Position numbers and translations under genes: made by a program. A stretch of DNA of 64,000 bases from Oscillospiraceae bacterium (GTDB taxonomy: Bacteria > Bacillota > Clostridia > Oscillospirales > Ruminococcaceae). The DNA lies in the NCBI GenBank assembly GCA_017466865.1, contig JAFTTI010000017.1, positions 1 through 64,000 of the forward strand. The letters are read 5' to 3'. How positions within the stretch are numbered: position 1 is the first letter of the stretch; every line of letters begins with the position of its first letter. The notes under the pieces are model-generated. The model saw nothing but the letters and a program-made list of their open reading frames with translations. It was not told the DNA's origin and made no database searches. This document shows, piece after piece, positions 42,476 to 51,019 of the stretch.

Positions 42476-44164
42476 ATGAAAAACATTCCTGTTGGACAAT
42501 ATATGGTGCAGAAGGGTCTTATCACTGACGAACAGTTACAGACCGTTCTTGCTGCACAGAAAGAAAACCGTACACCCGGTAAATTCTTCGGTGACTATGT
42601 AATCGAACTCGGTTATGTTTCAGACGTTGAATTTGCTAAGGTTCTCGCTGAAAGAATGGGCGTTGAATTCGTTGACCTTTCTGAATACAAGATCAATCCC
42701 GAAGCTGTTAAGAAGGTTCCCGAATCACTCGCTAAAAAACATACAATCATCGCTATCAACATTCAGGGTAGAAGACTTACAGTTGCTACTAACGACCCCG
42801 TTAACTTCTACATCTTCGAAGATGTTAAGGTTATCACAGGTATGGACGTTATCCCCGTTCTCGCAACTAAGGACCAGATAACAAAGGCTATCGGCAGAAA
42901 CTACTCAATGCAGAACGTTGACTCAGTTCTCGACAGCGTTTCAAACCAGTTCATCTCAGAAGAAGATATTGCCGCTGTTGAAGAAGCAGATATGGCAGAA
43001 CGAGTTGACAACGCTCCTATCGTTAAACTCGCAACAACAATCGTTGAAAACGCATTCAGAATGGGCGCATCTGACATTCATATCGAACCCTTCAAGAACT
43101 ATACAAGAATCAGAGTCAGAGTCGATGGTGAACTTGTTGAAATGATGCAGGTTTCAAATGTAGTACATAACTCTCTCTCAACTCGTGTTAAGATCATTTC
43201 AGGAATGAACATCGCTGAAAAGCGTATCCCTCAGGACGGTCGTTTCACACAGGTAGTTGACGGCGTTACTCTCGACGTCCGTGTATCTTCACTCCCCATG
43301 GTTGCAGGTGAAAAGATCGTTATCCGTATCCTTTCTACAGGCGACGTTTCTGTAAGAAAGATTACAGACCTCGGTATGACAGACTACAACTATGTAATGT
43401 TTGAAAAGATGATCACTTGTCCTCACGGTGTTATCCTCGTAACAGGACCTACAGGATCCGGTAAATCTACAACACTTTATGCTGCTCTCGGTGAACTTGC
43501 TAAGCCTAATGTTAACGTAGTTACCGTTGAAGACCCTGTCGAAAAGAATATCGACGGCGTTAACCAGTGTCAGGTTAACACAAAGGCAGGTATGACATTC
43601 GCAGCTGCTCTTCGTTCTATCCTCCGTCAGGACCCCGATATCGTTATGATCGGTGAAATGCGTGATACCGAAACAGCAGAAATCGGTATCAGAGCGGCTA
43701 TCACAGGACACCTTGTTCTTTCAACACTCCATACAAACGACGCTGCATCAACAATCATCCGTCTTTGTGACATGGGTATCGCATCATACATGGTTGCTAC
43801 ATCACTTATCGGTGTTATCGCACAGCGACTTGTTAAGATTCTCTGTCCCGAATGTAAGAAGATGAGAATGTCTGACGCAAAAGAAAACGATCTTTTAGGT
43901 ATTCAGTCATCTGTTCCTATATATGAACCCTGCGGATGTTCAAAGTGTAACAACACAGGTTATGCAGGCCGTACTGCTATTCACGAAATCATCATGTGTG
44001 ACGGTGAACTCTCAACACTTATCGCAAACGATGGTACAGTTGAACAGATCGCTGCAATGGCTAAAACAAAGGGAACTCGTCTTCTCCGTGACAACGTTGC
44101 TGAACTCGTTATGCAGGGTACAACATCAGTTGATGAACTCATTAAGACAACATTCTCTATCTAA
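42476..44164 (+). CDS. pilB: Type IV pilus extension ATPase PilB
   Basis: A 562-residue GspE/PilB motor. The MshEN domain (about 1-150) has VGQYMVQKGLITDEQL and FFGDYVIELGYVSDVEFAK. It is a fold that binds c-di-GMP in some relatives (MshE), so direct control is possible. The ATPase core has Walker A GPTGSGKSTT, Walker B DPDIVMIGEMRD and HLVLSTLHTNDA, plus a zinc site with CPECKK and CGCSKCNNTGYAGR. Start at 42476 after GGAGGG. A frame from 42386 has no site. High codon bias. pilT follows by 45 bases. Confidence 0.95.
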   Translation: MKNIPVGQYMVQKGLITDEQLQTVLAAQKENRTPGKFFGDYVIELGYVSDVEFAKVLAERMGVEFVDLSEYKINPEAVKKVPESLAKKHTIIAINIQGRRLTVATNDPVNFYIFEDVKVITGMDVIPVLATKDQITKAIGRNYSMQNVDSVLDSVSNQFISEEDIAAVEEADMAERVDNAPIVKLATTIVENAFRMGASDIHIEPFKNYTRIRVRVDGELVEMMQVSNVVHNSLSTRVKIISGMNIAEKRIPQDGRFTQVVDGVTLDVRVSSLPMVAGEKIVIRILSTGDVSVRKITDLGMTDYNYVMFEKMITCPHGVILVTGPTGSGKSTTLYAALGELAKPNVNVVTVEDPVEKNIDGVNQCQVNTKAGMTFAAALRSILRQDPDIVMIGEMRDTETAEIGIRAAITGHLVLSTLHTNDAASTIIRLCDMGIASYMVATSLIGVIAQRLVKILCPECKKMRMSDAKENDLLGIQSSVPIYEPCGCSKCNNTGYAGRTAIHEIIMCDGELSTLIANDGTVEQIAAMAKTKGTRLLRDNVAELVMQGTTSVDELIKTTFSI

Positions 44165-44209
44165 TTCTAATGCTAACTAAATCCCTTATGAAAGGAAGTA
44201 GAACCCAGT

Positions 44210-45289
44210 ATGCAGACTATAAACATTGACGCTTTGCTCGACGAGGTTAGAAACCTTGGCTGCTCAGACCTTCACTTCACAACAAACATTCCCCCTGTTG
44301 TAAGACTTCATGGTTCTCTCCGTAAGCTCAGTGCTTACGAAGAAATGACAAACGAATCCATTATGGCGATTGCCGCTCAGATGACAAACAGCCGTCAGCT
44401 CGAAAGTATCAAGGCTTTCATCGACACTGACTTCTCTTATGTTACAAAAGCGGGATTCCGTCATCGTGTAAACGTATATCACCAGAGAGGACAGGTAGGT
44501 ATCGCTATCCGTCTTCTCAGAAACGATATTCCTACTTTAAGAGACCTTAACCTTCCTCCTGTTGTTGCAGATTTCGTTATGCGTCCTAGAGGACTTATCC
44601 TTGTTACAGGACCTACAGGTTCAGGTAAATCTACATCACTCGCCGCTATGATCGACTATGTTAACGAACACAGAAGTGCACACGTTATCACAATCGAAGA
44701 CCCTATCGAATATGTTCACGAACATAAGAGATGTATGATCAACCAGCGTGAAGTCGGTGCCGACGTTGACTCATTCGCAGGTGCGCTCCGTGCCGCACTC
44801 CGTGAAGACCCCGACGTTATCCTCGTAGGAGAAATGCGTGACTTTGAAACAATCACAGCCGCAGTAACCGCCGCCGAAACAGGACACCTCGTTATGTCAA
44901 CACTTCATACAACATCAGCAGCGGATACAGTTAACCGTATCATCGACGTTTTCCCCGCACATCAGCAGTCACAGATCAGAACACAGCTTGCTGCAACACT
45001 CGTTGGTATCATGACACAGACTCTCGTTCCCACATCAGACGGTGAAGGACGAGTTGCTGCAACAGAAATTCTTTCATGTACAGACGCTATCGCAGCGATG
45101 GTTCGTGATGGTAAGACTCATATGATTCCTTCAGCTATCCAGACAGGTAAGGCTCAGGGTATGATGTGTCTTGACCAGTGCCTCGCTAAGCTCGTTGTTG
45201 ACGGAACAATCACAATCGACAGCGCTATCGAAAGATGTGCAAGCCGTGTTGACCTTCAGAGATTTATGGGCAACCGTTTCGACCTTTAA
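44210..45289 (+). CDS. pilT: Type IV pilus retraction ATPase PilT
   Basis: A 359-residue retraction motor: GPTGSGKSTS (Walker A), EDPIEYVHEH (Asp box), DPDVILVGEMRD (Walker B), HLVMSTLHTTSA (His box), and AMVRDGKTHMIPSAIQTG corresponding to the C-terminal AIRNLIREGK motif. It lacks the MshEN domain of PilB, as expected for PilT. With pilB it makes a dynamic pilus able to twitch. Confidence 0.94.
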   Translation: MQTINIDALLDEVRNLGCSDLHFTTNIPPVVRLHGSLRKLSAYEEMTNESIMAIAAQMTNSRQLESIKAFIDTDFSYVTKAGFRHRVNVYHQRGQVGIAIRLLRNDIPTLRDLNLPPVVADFVMRPRGLILVTGPTGSGKSTSLAAMIDYVNEHRSAHVITIEDPIEYVHEHKRCMINQREVGADVDSFAGALRAALREDPDVILVGEMRDFETITAAVTAAETGHLVMSTLHTTSAADTVNRIIDVFPAHQQSQIRTQLAATLVGIMTQTLVPTSDGEGRVAATEILSCTDAIAAMVRDGKTHMIPSAIQTGKAQGMMCLDQCLAKLVVDGTITIDSAIERCASRVDLQRFMGNRFDL

Positions 45290-45312
45290 TGCATACTATA
45301 TAATAAGGTATA

Positions 45313-45346
45313 TATACACCTTTCTCTTTCGGGAGAAGGGTGTATA
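45313..45346 (+). terminator. Hairpin after pilT
   Basis: TATACACCTTTCTC pairs with GGAGAAGGGTGTATA around TTTCG. The following run (AAATCCCTTTT) is poor in U, so termination may be incomplete. Confidence 0.55.
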
Positions 45347-45382
45347 AAATCCCTTTTGGTTACACCTCGGTTACAGGTTTGG

Positions 45383-45412
45383 TTTACAAATTATGAACAA
45401 CTGTTGTATAAT
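45383..45412 (+). promoter_or_regulatory. Upstream pilin promoter with TATGAACAA motif
   Basis: TTTACA (45383-45388), an 18-base spacer and TATAAT (45407-45412). The spacer includes TATGAACAACTGTTG, matching that before the pilC operon in sequence and relative position. Confidence 0.5.
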
Positions 45413-45454
45413 TTGACGGAAAATGTTTCCGAAAAGGCAGATTTAAAGAAAAAA

Positions 45455-45478
45455 TGAACAAATTTAAGATTTTGTTCA
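45455..45478 (+). promoter_or_regulatory. TGAACAAA/TTTGTTCA dyad upstream of the pilin promoter
   Basis: A perfect 8-bp inverted repeat (45455-45462 and 45471-45478) separated by eight bases ends 19 bases before the -35 hexamer at 45498. The TGAACAA half-site is shared with both upstream pil promoter motifs, so it is a candidate activator or repressor site. Confidence 0.5.
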
Positions 45479-45497
45479 AAAATTTTTAAAAAAACTA

Positions 45498-45526
45498 TTG
45501 ACAATATGTGAATGACTGAGTATAAT
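45498..45526 (+). promoter_or_regulatory. Consensus sigma-A promoter for the pilin genes
   Basis: TTGACA (45498-45503), exactly 17 bases, TATAAT (45521-45526): a perfect consensus core, the strongest promoter in the window. The leader is about 55 bases. Confidence 0.85.
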
Positions 45527-45589
45527 TAAGTTACAGTCAGGAACTAAACCGATAGTTCAAAAATATTATGGACTTGGAGGGCACTTGAA

Positions 45590-46288
45590 ATGAAGTCAAT
45601 ACGCAAGTCGGCTAAAGGCTTTACCTTTGTCGAACTCATAGTTGTAATGGCTATAATTGCCGTTCTGACTGCGACACTTGTAATGGCAGTCGGTGCTTTT
45701 TTAAGAGATAAAAAGTATGATGATGCTAATGCAAAGGCTGAATCGGTTTACAGAGCGCTTCAGATAAAACTCAATCAGTATGACGCTGAAGGACACACAA
45801 CAATTGCTTCTGACGGAAGCGAAGTTGAAGGTGTCGGCGGTGTTCCCAGAAAAGCCAATACCTCTATTTACATAGGCAACTTTGAAAATGTAAGCAAGAT
45901 AGAAGCAAATATCGGAATATGCAGACATGTCTACGGGTCAACCGGAACGGCATTAGGACTTGATACATCAGTTTCAGATGCCAGAGGTTGTGTAATTGAT
46001 TTTGATATGGGTGATACCATCAGAACAATCTATACAAAGCGCAGTAATGCTAATGTCGACTGGAACCCTTCATGGATGGCAAAGGTCAATATGGAAACAT
46101 ACACAGTAGAGTATGTTCTCTATACAGAAGATGAGTTGCATCTCGATGATAAGTTTCTGGATAAGACAGGTACTGCAGATGAAGACGGCTATTATGTTGA
46201 TATTTACGCTCAGCAGGATTCAGCTGAAAGAGCGAGACTTGGCTACACAGTAGTAGGTTGTTATCCTATGCAGTCATTCTACGACTAA
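45590..46288 (+). CDS. Type IV prepilin-like protein
   Basis: A 232-residue prepilin with a basic leader and cleavage box KGFTFVELIVVMAIIAVLTATL, Glu5 and an alpha-helical stem. It is larger than the probable major pilin that follows and has no close known counterpart by eye. It may be a second structural pilin or an initiating minor pilin. Start after GGAGGG, eight bases upstream. Confidence 0.85.
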   Translation: MKSIRKSAKGFTFVELIVVMAIIAVLTATLVMAVGAFLRDKKYDDANAKAESVYRALQIKLNQYDAEGHTTIASDGSEVEGVGGVPRKANTSIYIGNFENVSKIEANIGICRHVYGSTGTALGLDTSVSDARGCVIDFDMGDTIRTIYTKRSNANVDWNPSWMAKVNMETYTVEYVLYTEDELHLDDKFLDKTGTADEDGYYVDIYAQQDSAERARLGYTVVGCYPMQSFYD

Positions 46289-46300
46289 TTACTTACGGAA

Positions 46301-46336
46301 AAGCGTTCTTGCGAAAGACGTTTGCAAGAGCTTTTT
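46301..46336 (+). terminator. Attenuator-like hairpin between the two pilin genes
   Basis: AAGCGTTCTTGC pairs with GCAAGAGCTTTTT around a 10-base loop. Only about 38 bases separate it from the next ATG and no promoter fits there, so pilA transcripts must read through it or be processed at it. Confidence 0.5.
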
Positions 46337-46373
46337 ATAAAAAAATATTATATTTACAGGAGGGGTTTCTATC

Positions 46374-46952
46374 ATGAGAAATCTTAAGACAAAGGGCTTC
46401 ACACTCGTTGAGCTCATCGTTGTTATCGCAATCATCGGCGTACTCGCAGCAGTTCTCGTTCCCGCAATGCTCGGTTACATGAGAGACTCAAAGATCTCAC
46501 AGGCTAACCAGAACGCACACGCAGTTTACACAGCAGCTCAGGCAGCTGTAACAAAGTTTGCTACAGCTAACGGTACATCAAAGCTCAAGGACAGCGGCGC
46601 TGGCTCAACATTTAGCGGCACAGTTGCTAACAAGGGTGACGCAGTTCCTACTTCAGGCTCACTTGATATCACAGGTTCAGCTGGTGCTGTTCTTAAGGAC
46701 TTTGGTTCATACCTCGGCGATCAGTTTGTAGGTTCATTCTATTTCGCAACAGGTAAGTCAGGTGACACAATCGAATACGCTCTTTGGTCACAGGATCTTA
46801 TGGGTACAACAACTGGTTCAGGCGCAGTAGGATTTACTATTGACAACGCTGAAAACGAAGAAGCTCAGATCCAGGGCTACAAGGATGGCGAACTCGTAGG
46901 TGTTCATCCTCAGTATCCTTCAGTAGCTGGTGGTGCATCATCAGGTACTTAA
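46374..46952 (+). CDS. pilA: Probable major type IV pilin
   Basis: A 192-residue prepilin with a short leader (MRNLKTKG), cleavage box GFTLVELIVVIAIIGVLAAVLVPAM, Glu5 and an uninterrupted helix. The head is rich in Gly, Ala, Ser and Thr (TAAQAAVTKFATANGTSKL, AGGASSGT at the end) and has no Cys pair. Strong AGGAGGGG site, very biased codons and a terminator directly after it point to an abundant product, hence the major pilin. N-terminal residues pack into the fibre core. Confidence 0.9.
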   Translation: MRNLKTKGFTLVELIVVIAIIGVLAAVLVPAMLGYMRDSKISQANQNAHAVYTAAQAAVTKFATANGTSKLKDSGAGSTFSGTVANKGDAVPTSGSLDITGSAGAVLKDFGSYLGDQFVGSFYFATGKSGDTIEYALWSQDLMGTTTGSGAVGFTIDNAENEEAQIQGYKDGELVGVHPQYPSVAGGASSGT

Positions 46953-46984
46953 TCGATAGTCGATTAAAACTTAACTGAACAATT

Positions 46985-47011
46985 AAAGGCTCTCTTATGA
47001 GAGCCTTTTTT
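46985..47011 (+). terminator. Terminator after pilA
   Basis: AAAGGCTCTC/GAGAGCCTTT stem with a TTAT loop and TTTTTT. Confidence 0.85.
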
Positions 47012-47134
47012 GTGTGTGAAGGGCACACAGCCCAAATCGTTTCATAGTCTGCTATGTAAATAAAATTCAGGCTCGGTAACCACATTTGTGTGGTGTCGGG
47101 TCTTTTATTTTGGTGTGAAGGGCACACAGCCATA
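47012..47134 (+). repeat. Direct repeat GTGTGAAGGGCACACAGCC and associated hairpin
   Basis: GTGTGAAGGGCACACAGCC occurs at about 47,013-47,032 and about 47,113-47,132. Between them is a terminator-like CCACATTTGTGTGG hairpin with a TCTTTTATTTT run. Each repeat is itself a small hairpin (GTGTG...CACAC). No gene is seen between 46,953 and 47,422. Confidence 0.5.
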
Positions 47135-47154
47135 TCCTTTGAAGTTGGTCAAGA

Positions 47155-47186
47155 AAACACTCCCCCACATCTGTGGGGGAGTGTTT
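47155..47186. terminator. Strong bidirectional terminator
   Basis: AAACACTCCCCCACA/TGTGGGGGAGTGTTT, 15 perfect base pairs around two bases, with flanking A and T runs. Confidence 0.85.
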
Positions 47187-47196
47187 ATTGTCTTTA

Positions 47197-47422
47197 TAAA
47201 GTCCAAAACGAACAGTCCGCGGGGACTCCCCGCCACAATAAAACTCGGCAACAGATTTCTCCGTTACCGAGTCGTTTTTTATTTATCGAATAAAGTTCGA
47301 AACGAACGCCCGCGGGGGCTCCCCGCCACAATAAAACTCGGAAACAACTGTTTGTCATTTCCGAGTTCTTTTTTTATTATCTTTAACAAAGTTCGTAACG
47401 AACAGCCCGCGGGGGCTCCCCG
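47197..47422. repeat. Three-unit tandem of the GC-rich intergenic repeat
   Basis: Units begin at about 47,197, 47,291 and 47,387 (period 94-96). Each starts TAAAGTTCGAAACGAAC (with variants), then a palindrome GCGGGGGCTCCCCGC. The first two continue CACAATAAAACTCGG and end in a terminator-like stem whose loop and arms differ (47,253-47,280 and 47,336-47,373). The third is cut off by the bactofilin stop codon. The third-unit sequence GCCCGCGGGGGCTCCCCGCT matches that at about 2,333-2,352. Confidence 0.75.
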
Positions 47423-48265
47423 CTATTCTGATACTGCGATTGCTTCGGGGAAGATGTTGCTTGCGCTTTCCTGAAGGAATGTTGTATTAACAAATCCCTG
47501 GATAGTAGCGCCGTCGAGAACTGTAATTGTTGATGCGTTGATGTTTCCGAAGATGATAGAGTCTGTCTTGAATTCAGCCTTTCCGCTGATTTCAACATTA
47601 CCCTTAACCTTGCCGTTTATGTCAAGATACTGAGCGTTGATGTCGCCTAAAAGAAGACTGTCTCTGTCCATCTTAACTTGTCCCTTTGAAGTAACATTAC
47701 CCTGCATTGAAGAACCGAGCATAGTTGCGTTGTTACATTCAAGGTCACCAACGACTTTACCGCTGAGGTTTGCGTTCTTTGTAATCTGAACATCGCCCTT
47801 AACGCTTCCTTCAACAGTAACATTTGCGAAAGAACGGATGTTTCCGTCAACGATTGTATTTCTTGAAATAACTGTTGTTTCTTCTGTTTCAAAATAGGGG
47901 TTAGAACCGCCACCCATATTGTTGTTGTTTGTTGTCGGTGGAACAGGCTGTCTTAACTGCTGCTGATACTGCTGTGAGTAGTCCTGCTGAGGAGCTGCAG
48001 CTGGAGGAGGAGTCTGCTGAACCTGACGGGGAGTAACCTGTGGAGGAGGTGTAAACCCTGTAGGCGACTGCGGTCTCTGAACAGGAGGGGGAACAGTCTG
48101 TTTATCGAATGTAGGTTTGATAGGTTCTGAATTTGCACTTGGAGTGTCAAGGTATCTGTCGATATTCGACTTTTCTTTCGAGTTCTTAGAAAGGTCTGAA
48201 CCTACAAGACCGTCTCTCTTTAAAAGCTCCTTGACTGCCTGATTAAAATTATCTTTTAAGCTCAT
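47423..48265 (-). CDS. Bactofilin
   Basis: A 280-residue bactofilin, a self-polymerising cytoskeletal protein. The core (about 125-265) is a beta-helix of short repeats: VDGNIRSFANVTVEGSVKGD, VVGDLECNNATMLG, KVKGNVEISGKAEF. It is preceded by a 120-residue disordered N-terminus rich in Pro and Gln (QQDYSQQYQQQLRQPVPP). Bactofilins place cell-wall enzymes and, in Myxococcus, pilus motors. The start shares TAATG with the stop of the deacetylase gene, so the two are coupled. It converges on the major pilin gene. Confidence 0.92.
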   Translation of the reverse strand: MSLKDNFNQAVKELLKRDGLVGSDLSKNSKEKSNIDRYLDTPSANSEPIKPTFDKQTVPPPVQRPQSPTGFTPPPQVTPRQVQQTPPPAAAPQQDYSQQYQQQLRQPVPPTTNNNNMGGGSNPYFETEETTVISRNTIVDGNIRSFANVTVEGSVKGDVQITKNANLSGKVVGDLECNNATMLGSSMQGNVTSKGQVKMDRDSLLLGDINAQYLDINGKVKGNVEISGKAEFKTDSIIFGNINASTITVLDGATIQGFVNTTFLQESASNIFPEAIAVSE

Positions 48266-49299
48266 TATCTTATCCCCTTACTGTCTGAAAGTTGTTCCTC
48301 CGGTGGAATTGTGAATTGCGAGGGTGTGGTTTCGTTTGTGAGTTTATCGAATGAGTATCCGCGGTTTTTCAGCGCTATGATAATATCCTCGGTGACATAA
48401 ACAGAAACATCTCTGTTATGCAAAAGGACAATCGCGTTGTTTCTTTCGCCGACTCCGTTTAAAATGTTGTTGTAGACGGATGTCCAGGTTGCGTTATTTG
48501 AAGCATCCTGTCCGCTTACATTCCAGTCGAAATAGGTATAACCTCTTCTTTTTACTTCTTCACAGAGTTCTTTGCTGATGCTTTCGTTATAGGCATTGAC
48601 ACTTCCGCCTGCAAAACGCATTATGTCAGGCTTAACACCCGTTGCTTTGTATATGCCGTCTGAAGTGTTTTTCATATCGAGCAGAAAACTGTCAACATCT
48701 TTATAGATGGTTTCGTAATCGTGCGACGCAGAATGTATGCCGACAGTGTGTCCTTCTGCAATACACTGTTTAACTATGGCAATATCCTGCTCAGTTTCCA
48801 CGGCGCACATGAAAAAAGTTGCCTTAACATTGTGCTTTCTTAAAATGCTTAAAATACTCCATGTGTTTTCCGCAGGGCCGTCATCGAATGTAAGATAGAT
48901 GGTCTTGTCAGAAATTTCGTTTTTTTTTGGAGCATCTACATAAAGGTCGGGAAAAAGTTTTGTATAAGAGGGTGCGTTTCTTACCGCCTTCAAAGCTGAA
49001 ACATATTTGTCAAAAGACTTAGGATTTTCTTTTTCAATGTATTCTAAAATCTCATCGTCAGAATATCCTTGTTTCTTCATCTCATCGTAGATTTCATCGA
49101 GGGATTTTTTAATTTCTTCCTCTTTTTCTTCCTCTGCGATGTTGTTGATGACAGGCTTTGCAACATTCTCTTCATAGTCGTTTTTGAGGGAGGCATATTT
49201 CACTCCGAAAAAGACTGCGAGACCTATTGAAACCGCGATAATAGTTGCAATGCAAACGATAATGAGGTCCTTAAAAAACCTCACACTTCCGAAATACAT
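48265..49299 (-). CDS. Membrane-anchored polysaccharide deacetylase (CE4)
   Basis: A protein of about 344 residues with a cytoplasmic tip, one membrane helix (DLIIVCIATIIAVSIGLAVFFGV), a Lys/Glu-rich stalk (about 40-115) and a NodB domain. The NodB motifs are TFDDGPAENT (motif 1), HSASHDYETIY (zinc His), RFAGGS, DWNVSGQD and LLHNRD. It probably removes acetyl groups from peptidoglycan or a related wall glycan. Start at 49299 with GGTGGT upstream; ATGs at 49332 and 49341 are alternatives. Coupled to bactofilin, which often positions wall-modifying enzymes. Confidence 0.88.
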   Translation of the reverse strand: MYFGSVRFFKDLIIVCIATIIAVSIGLAVFFGVKYASLKNDYEENVAKPVINNIAEEEKEEEIKKSLDEIYDEMKKQGYSDDEILEYIEKENPKSFDKYVSALKAVRNAPSYTKLFPDLYVDAPKKNEISDKTIYLTFDDGPAENTWSILSILRKHNVKATFFMCAVETEQDIAIVKQCIAEGHTVGIHSASHDYETIYKDVDSFLLDMKNTSDGIYKATGVKPDIMRFAGGSVNAYNESISKELCEEVKRRGYTYFDWNVSGQDASNNATWTSVYNNILNGVGERNNAIVLLHNRDVSVYVTEDIIIALKNRGYSFDKLTNETTPSQFTIPPEEQLSDSKGIR

Positions 49300-49395
49300 T
49301 GAACCACCACCCGATTTTACATACTTTCTCATAATATACACACTTTATCATACACCATATTGAGAGTTTTGTCAAGATAACTACAAGAATTTGTG

Positions 49396-50325
49396 TCAGT
49401 TATTTCTGTTGTTATAACGGTCGGAATATCGCCATAAAGTCGTCTGAATTCCGCTTTTTGAGCCATTTACAAGAATACGGTTTATTCTTCCTGATTTTTT
49501 GTTAAAAATTACTGTATCATTAAGGTCCTCACCCGAATATCCATCATACTTTATAAAGTCAGCCCTGCTTCCTTTCATACTGAGGTTTATTTTGGTCTGA
49601 ATCCCTAAATAACTGTCAAACGCCCACATAGAATCAAAAGCATAGTATTTTTCTCTTATAATACCAAGATTTCTTATTTCATTGTCATTTACATACAACG
49701 AAAAACCCGATTCGGCATCGTCTGTCAAATCACGCATATAAACATCGCTGACAGCGTTTTTGAGATTGAGAAGATTTCCCTTTGAGATGATAGTTTTCGG
49801 CTCAAAAGAAAATGTGTTTTCAGAAAATGTATATGAAACTTTGTTCGGTGCTGAAATAAAGGGGTGTGAATTATGCATTTTAAGACAAAGCATTTTACAG
49901 GCATCCCATATAGAAGAATGAGATTTGAGATATATGTAGTTTACCGTAGAAGAACTGTTTTCGTGTGTTATATTCGGAAGATTAACCCTGCTGAACAGCG
50001 AATTGAGTGAGGGCGAAGAAATTATCCCTTCAGGAAGTTCACTCTGTAAAAGAAGCGAAGAATATCCTCTTGACGATATAGAAATTCTCTTTCCTTCAGA
50101 ACTTTCTGTTTCTTCAATAATATCAACAAAACCTTTGTGGATAAGTTTTCCGTCGATATAAAACTCGACATCAGAAATATTCATAACATCACATTCTGTA
50201 AAGAAAATTCCCGAAAGAACGGAATAGGGGGTATAAACCTCTTTTTCAAAACGAAAAGAAAGACATTTTTTCGTTTCATAAATCTCATCCGAAACAGATG
50301 TCAGTTTAAGAGTAATATCATTCAT
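49396..50325 (-). CDS. Baseplate hub-like (gpD/gp27 type) phage protein
   Basis: A 309-residue, mainly beta protein. DVEFYIDGKLIHKGFVDIIE and the later ISISSRGYSSLLLQSELPEG resemble the first domain of tail hub proteins (late control D, gp27). The central segment (SSIWDACKMLCLKMHNSHPF) matches the helical insertion of such hubs. It is the last gene of the module. ATG at 50325 fits the AAGGGTG site. It overlaps the upstream gene by about eight bases. Function is inferred from fold-level similarity and position. Confidence 0.55.
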   Translation of the reverse strand: MNDITLKLTSVSDEIYETKKCLSFRFEKEVYTPYSVLSGIFFTECDVMNISDVEFYIDGKLIHKGFVDIIEETESSEGKRISISSRGYSSLLLQSELPEGIISSPSLNSLFSRVNLPNITHENSSSTVNYIYLKSHSSIWDACKMLCLKMHNSHPFISAPNKVSYTFSENTFSFEPKTIISKGNLLNLKNAVSDVYMRDLTDDAESGFSLYVNDNEIRNLGIIREKYYAFDSMWAFDSYLGIQTKINLSMKGSRADFIKYDGYSGEDLNDTVIFNKKSGRINRILVNGSKSGIQTTLWRYSDRYNNRNN

Positions 50326-51019
50326 TTTCATCACCCTTTATCTCAATAAATTCAGCTTCGATAAAAGCTGTTTTTCCACCCCTTAGTCTGTAAGATGAAA
50401 GATGCATATCGGGAAGGTAAGCACCGCCTACGCTTATAGTGAGAGGAGAGAAATTCTTGACAGCATTATCAAGTTCGGAAAAACTTTTTGCCGAAAGTTT
50501 TGTTTTTCCTTTTATAGAAAGTGAAAGCGGATAGTTTCCCATACCACTCGCCCTTACACCTGCTGAAAGAGTTTTTACCTCACTTACAGACTGTTTTCTC
50601 GAAAATGAGAATGACGATACAGAAATCTCTGTTTCGCCTATCTGTATTGTATCAGTTGTATTCCCGAGGGAATAATTGAGTTTTAAAGAAAAGTTATAAC
50701 AAAGCCTGTCGAGTTTCTTTTCATAGAAAAGGTCTGATGCCTTTATGCTTTTTACAGAAAGGTCTGAACTCATAATCGTTTCAGGAATTTTCGATGCAAG
50801 AGAAAGAATTTTTCCACCGCTGAAATTTGAAGGTGTGTAAAAAGAAATTTCAGCTTCAGCCTCAGATTCCGCTTCGTCTGTTTTGAGACCCGTTATGCCG
50901 ACTGTTATGAAACAGTCGTTGCGCCTTGCTATAAGTTCCTCGCCGAACTGATGATATGAGGGGATTTTTGTCTTTGATAAAACAGAAATTATATCGTTTG
51001 CAAGAACATAAAAACTCAT
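50318..51019 (-). CDS. Phage tail-like protein of unknown role
   Basis: A 233-residue protein I cannot assign to a family. The N-terminal half (VLANDIISVLSKTKIPSYHQ, then ITVGITGLKTDEAESEAE) looks like a tail completion/terminator domain. The C-terminal half (LSLSIKGKTKLSAKSFSELD) is beta-rich, like a small tail protein. It could be a fused terminator and tube-like unit. Its ATG directly abuts the upstream stop, and its end overlaps the hub gene. Confidence 0.45.
   Translation of the reverse strand: MSFYVLANDIISVLSKTKIPSYHQFGEELIARRNDCFITVGITGLKTDEAESEAEAEISFYTPSNFSGGKILSLASKIPETIMSSDLSVKSIKASDLFYEKKLDRLCYNFSLKLNYSLGNTTDTIQIGETEISVSSFSFSRKQSVSEVKTLSAGVRASGMGNYPLSLSIKGKTKLSAKSFSELDNAVKNFSPLTISVGGAYLPDMHLSSYRLRGGKTAFIEAEFIEIKGDENE

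Noticed and set aside
47197-47422. CRISPR-like array
   Set aside because: Units are 94-96 bases and similar over most of their length, there are only three, spacers are not unique, and no cas genes are nearby. They are tandem intergenic repeats.
47088-47474. 128-codon reading frame over the repeats
   Set aside because: Its sequence is the translation of the tandem repeats and it overlaps the bactofilin end; no start signal.
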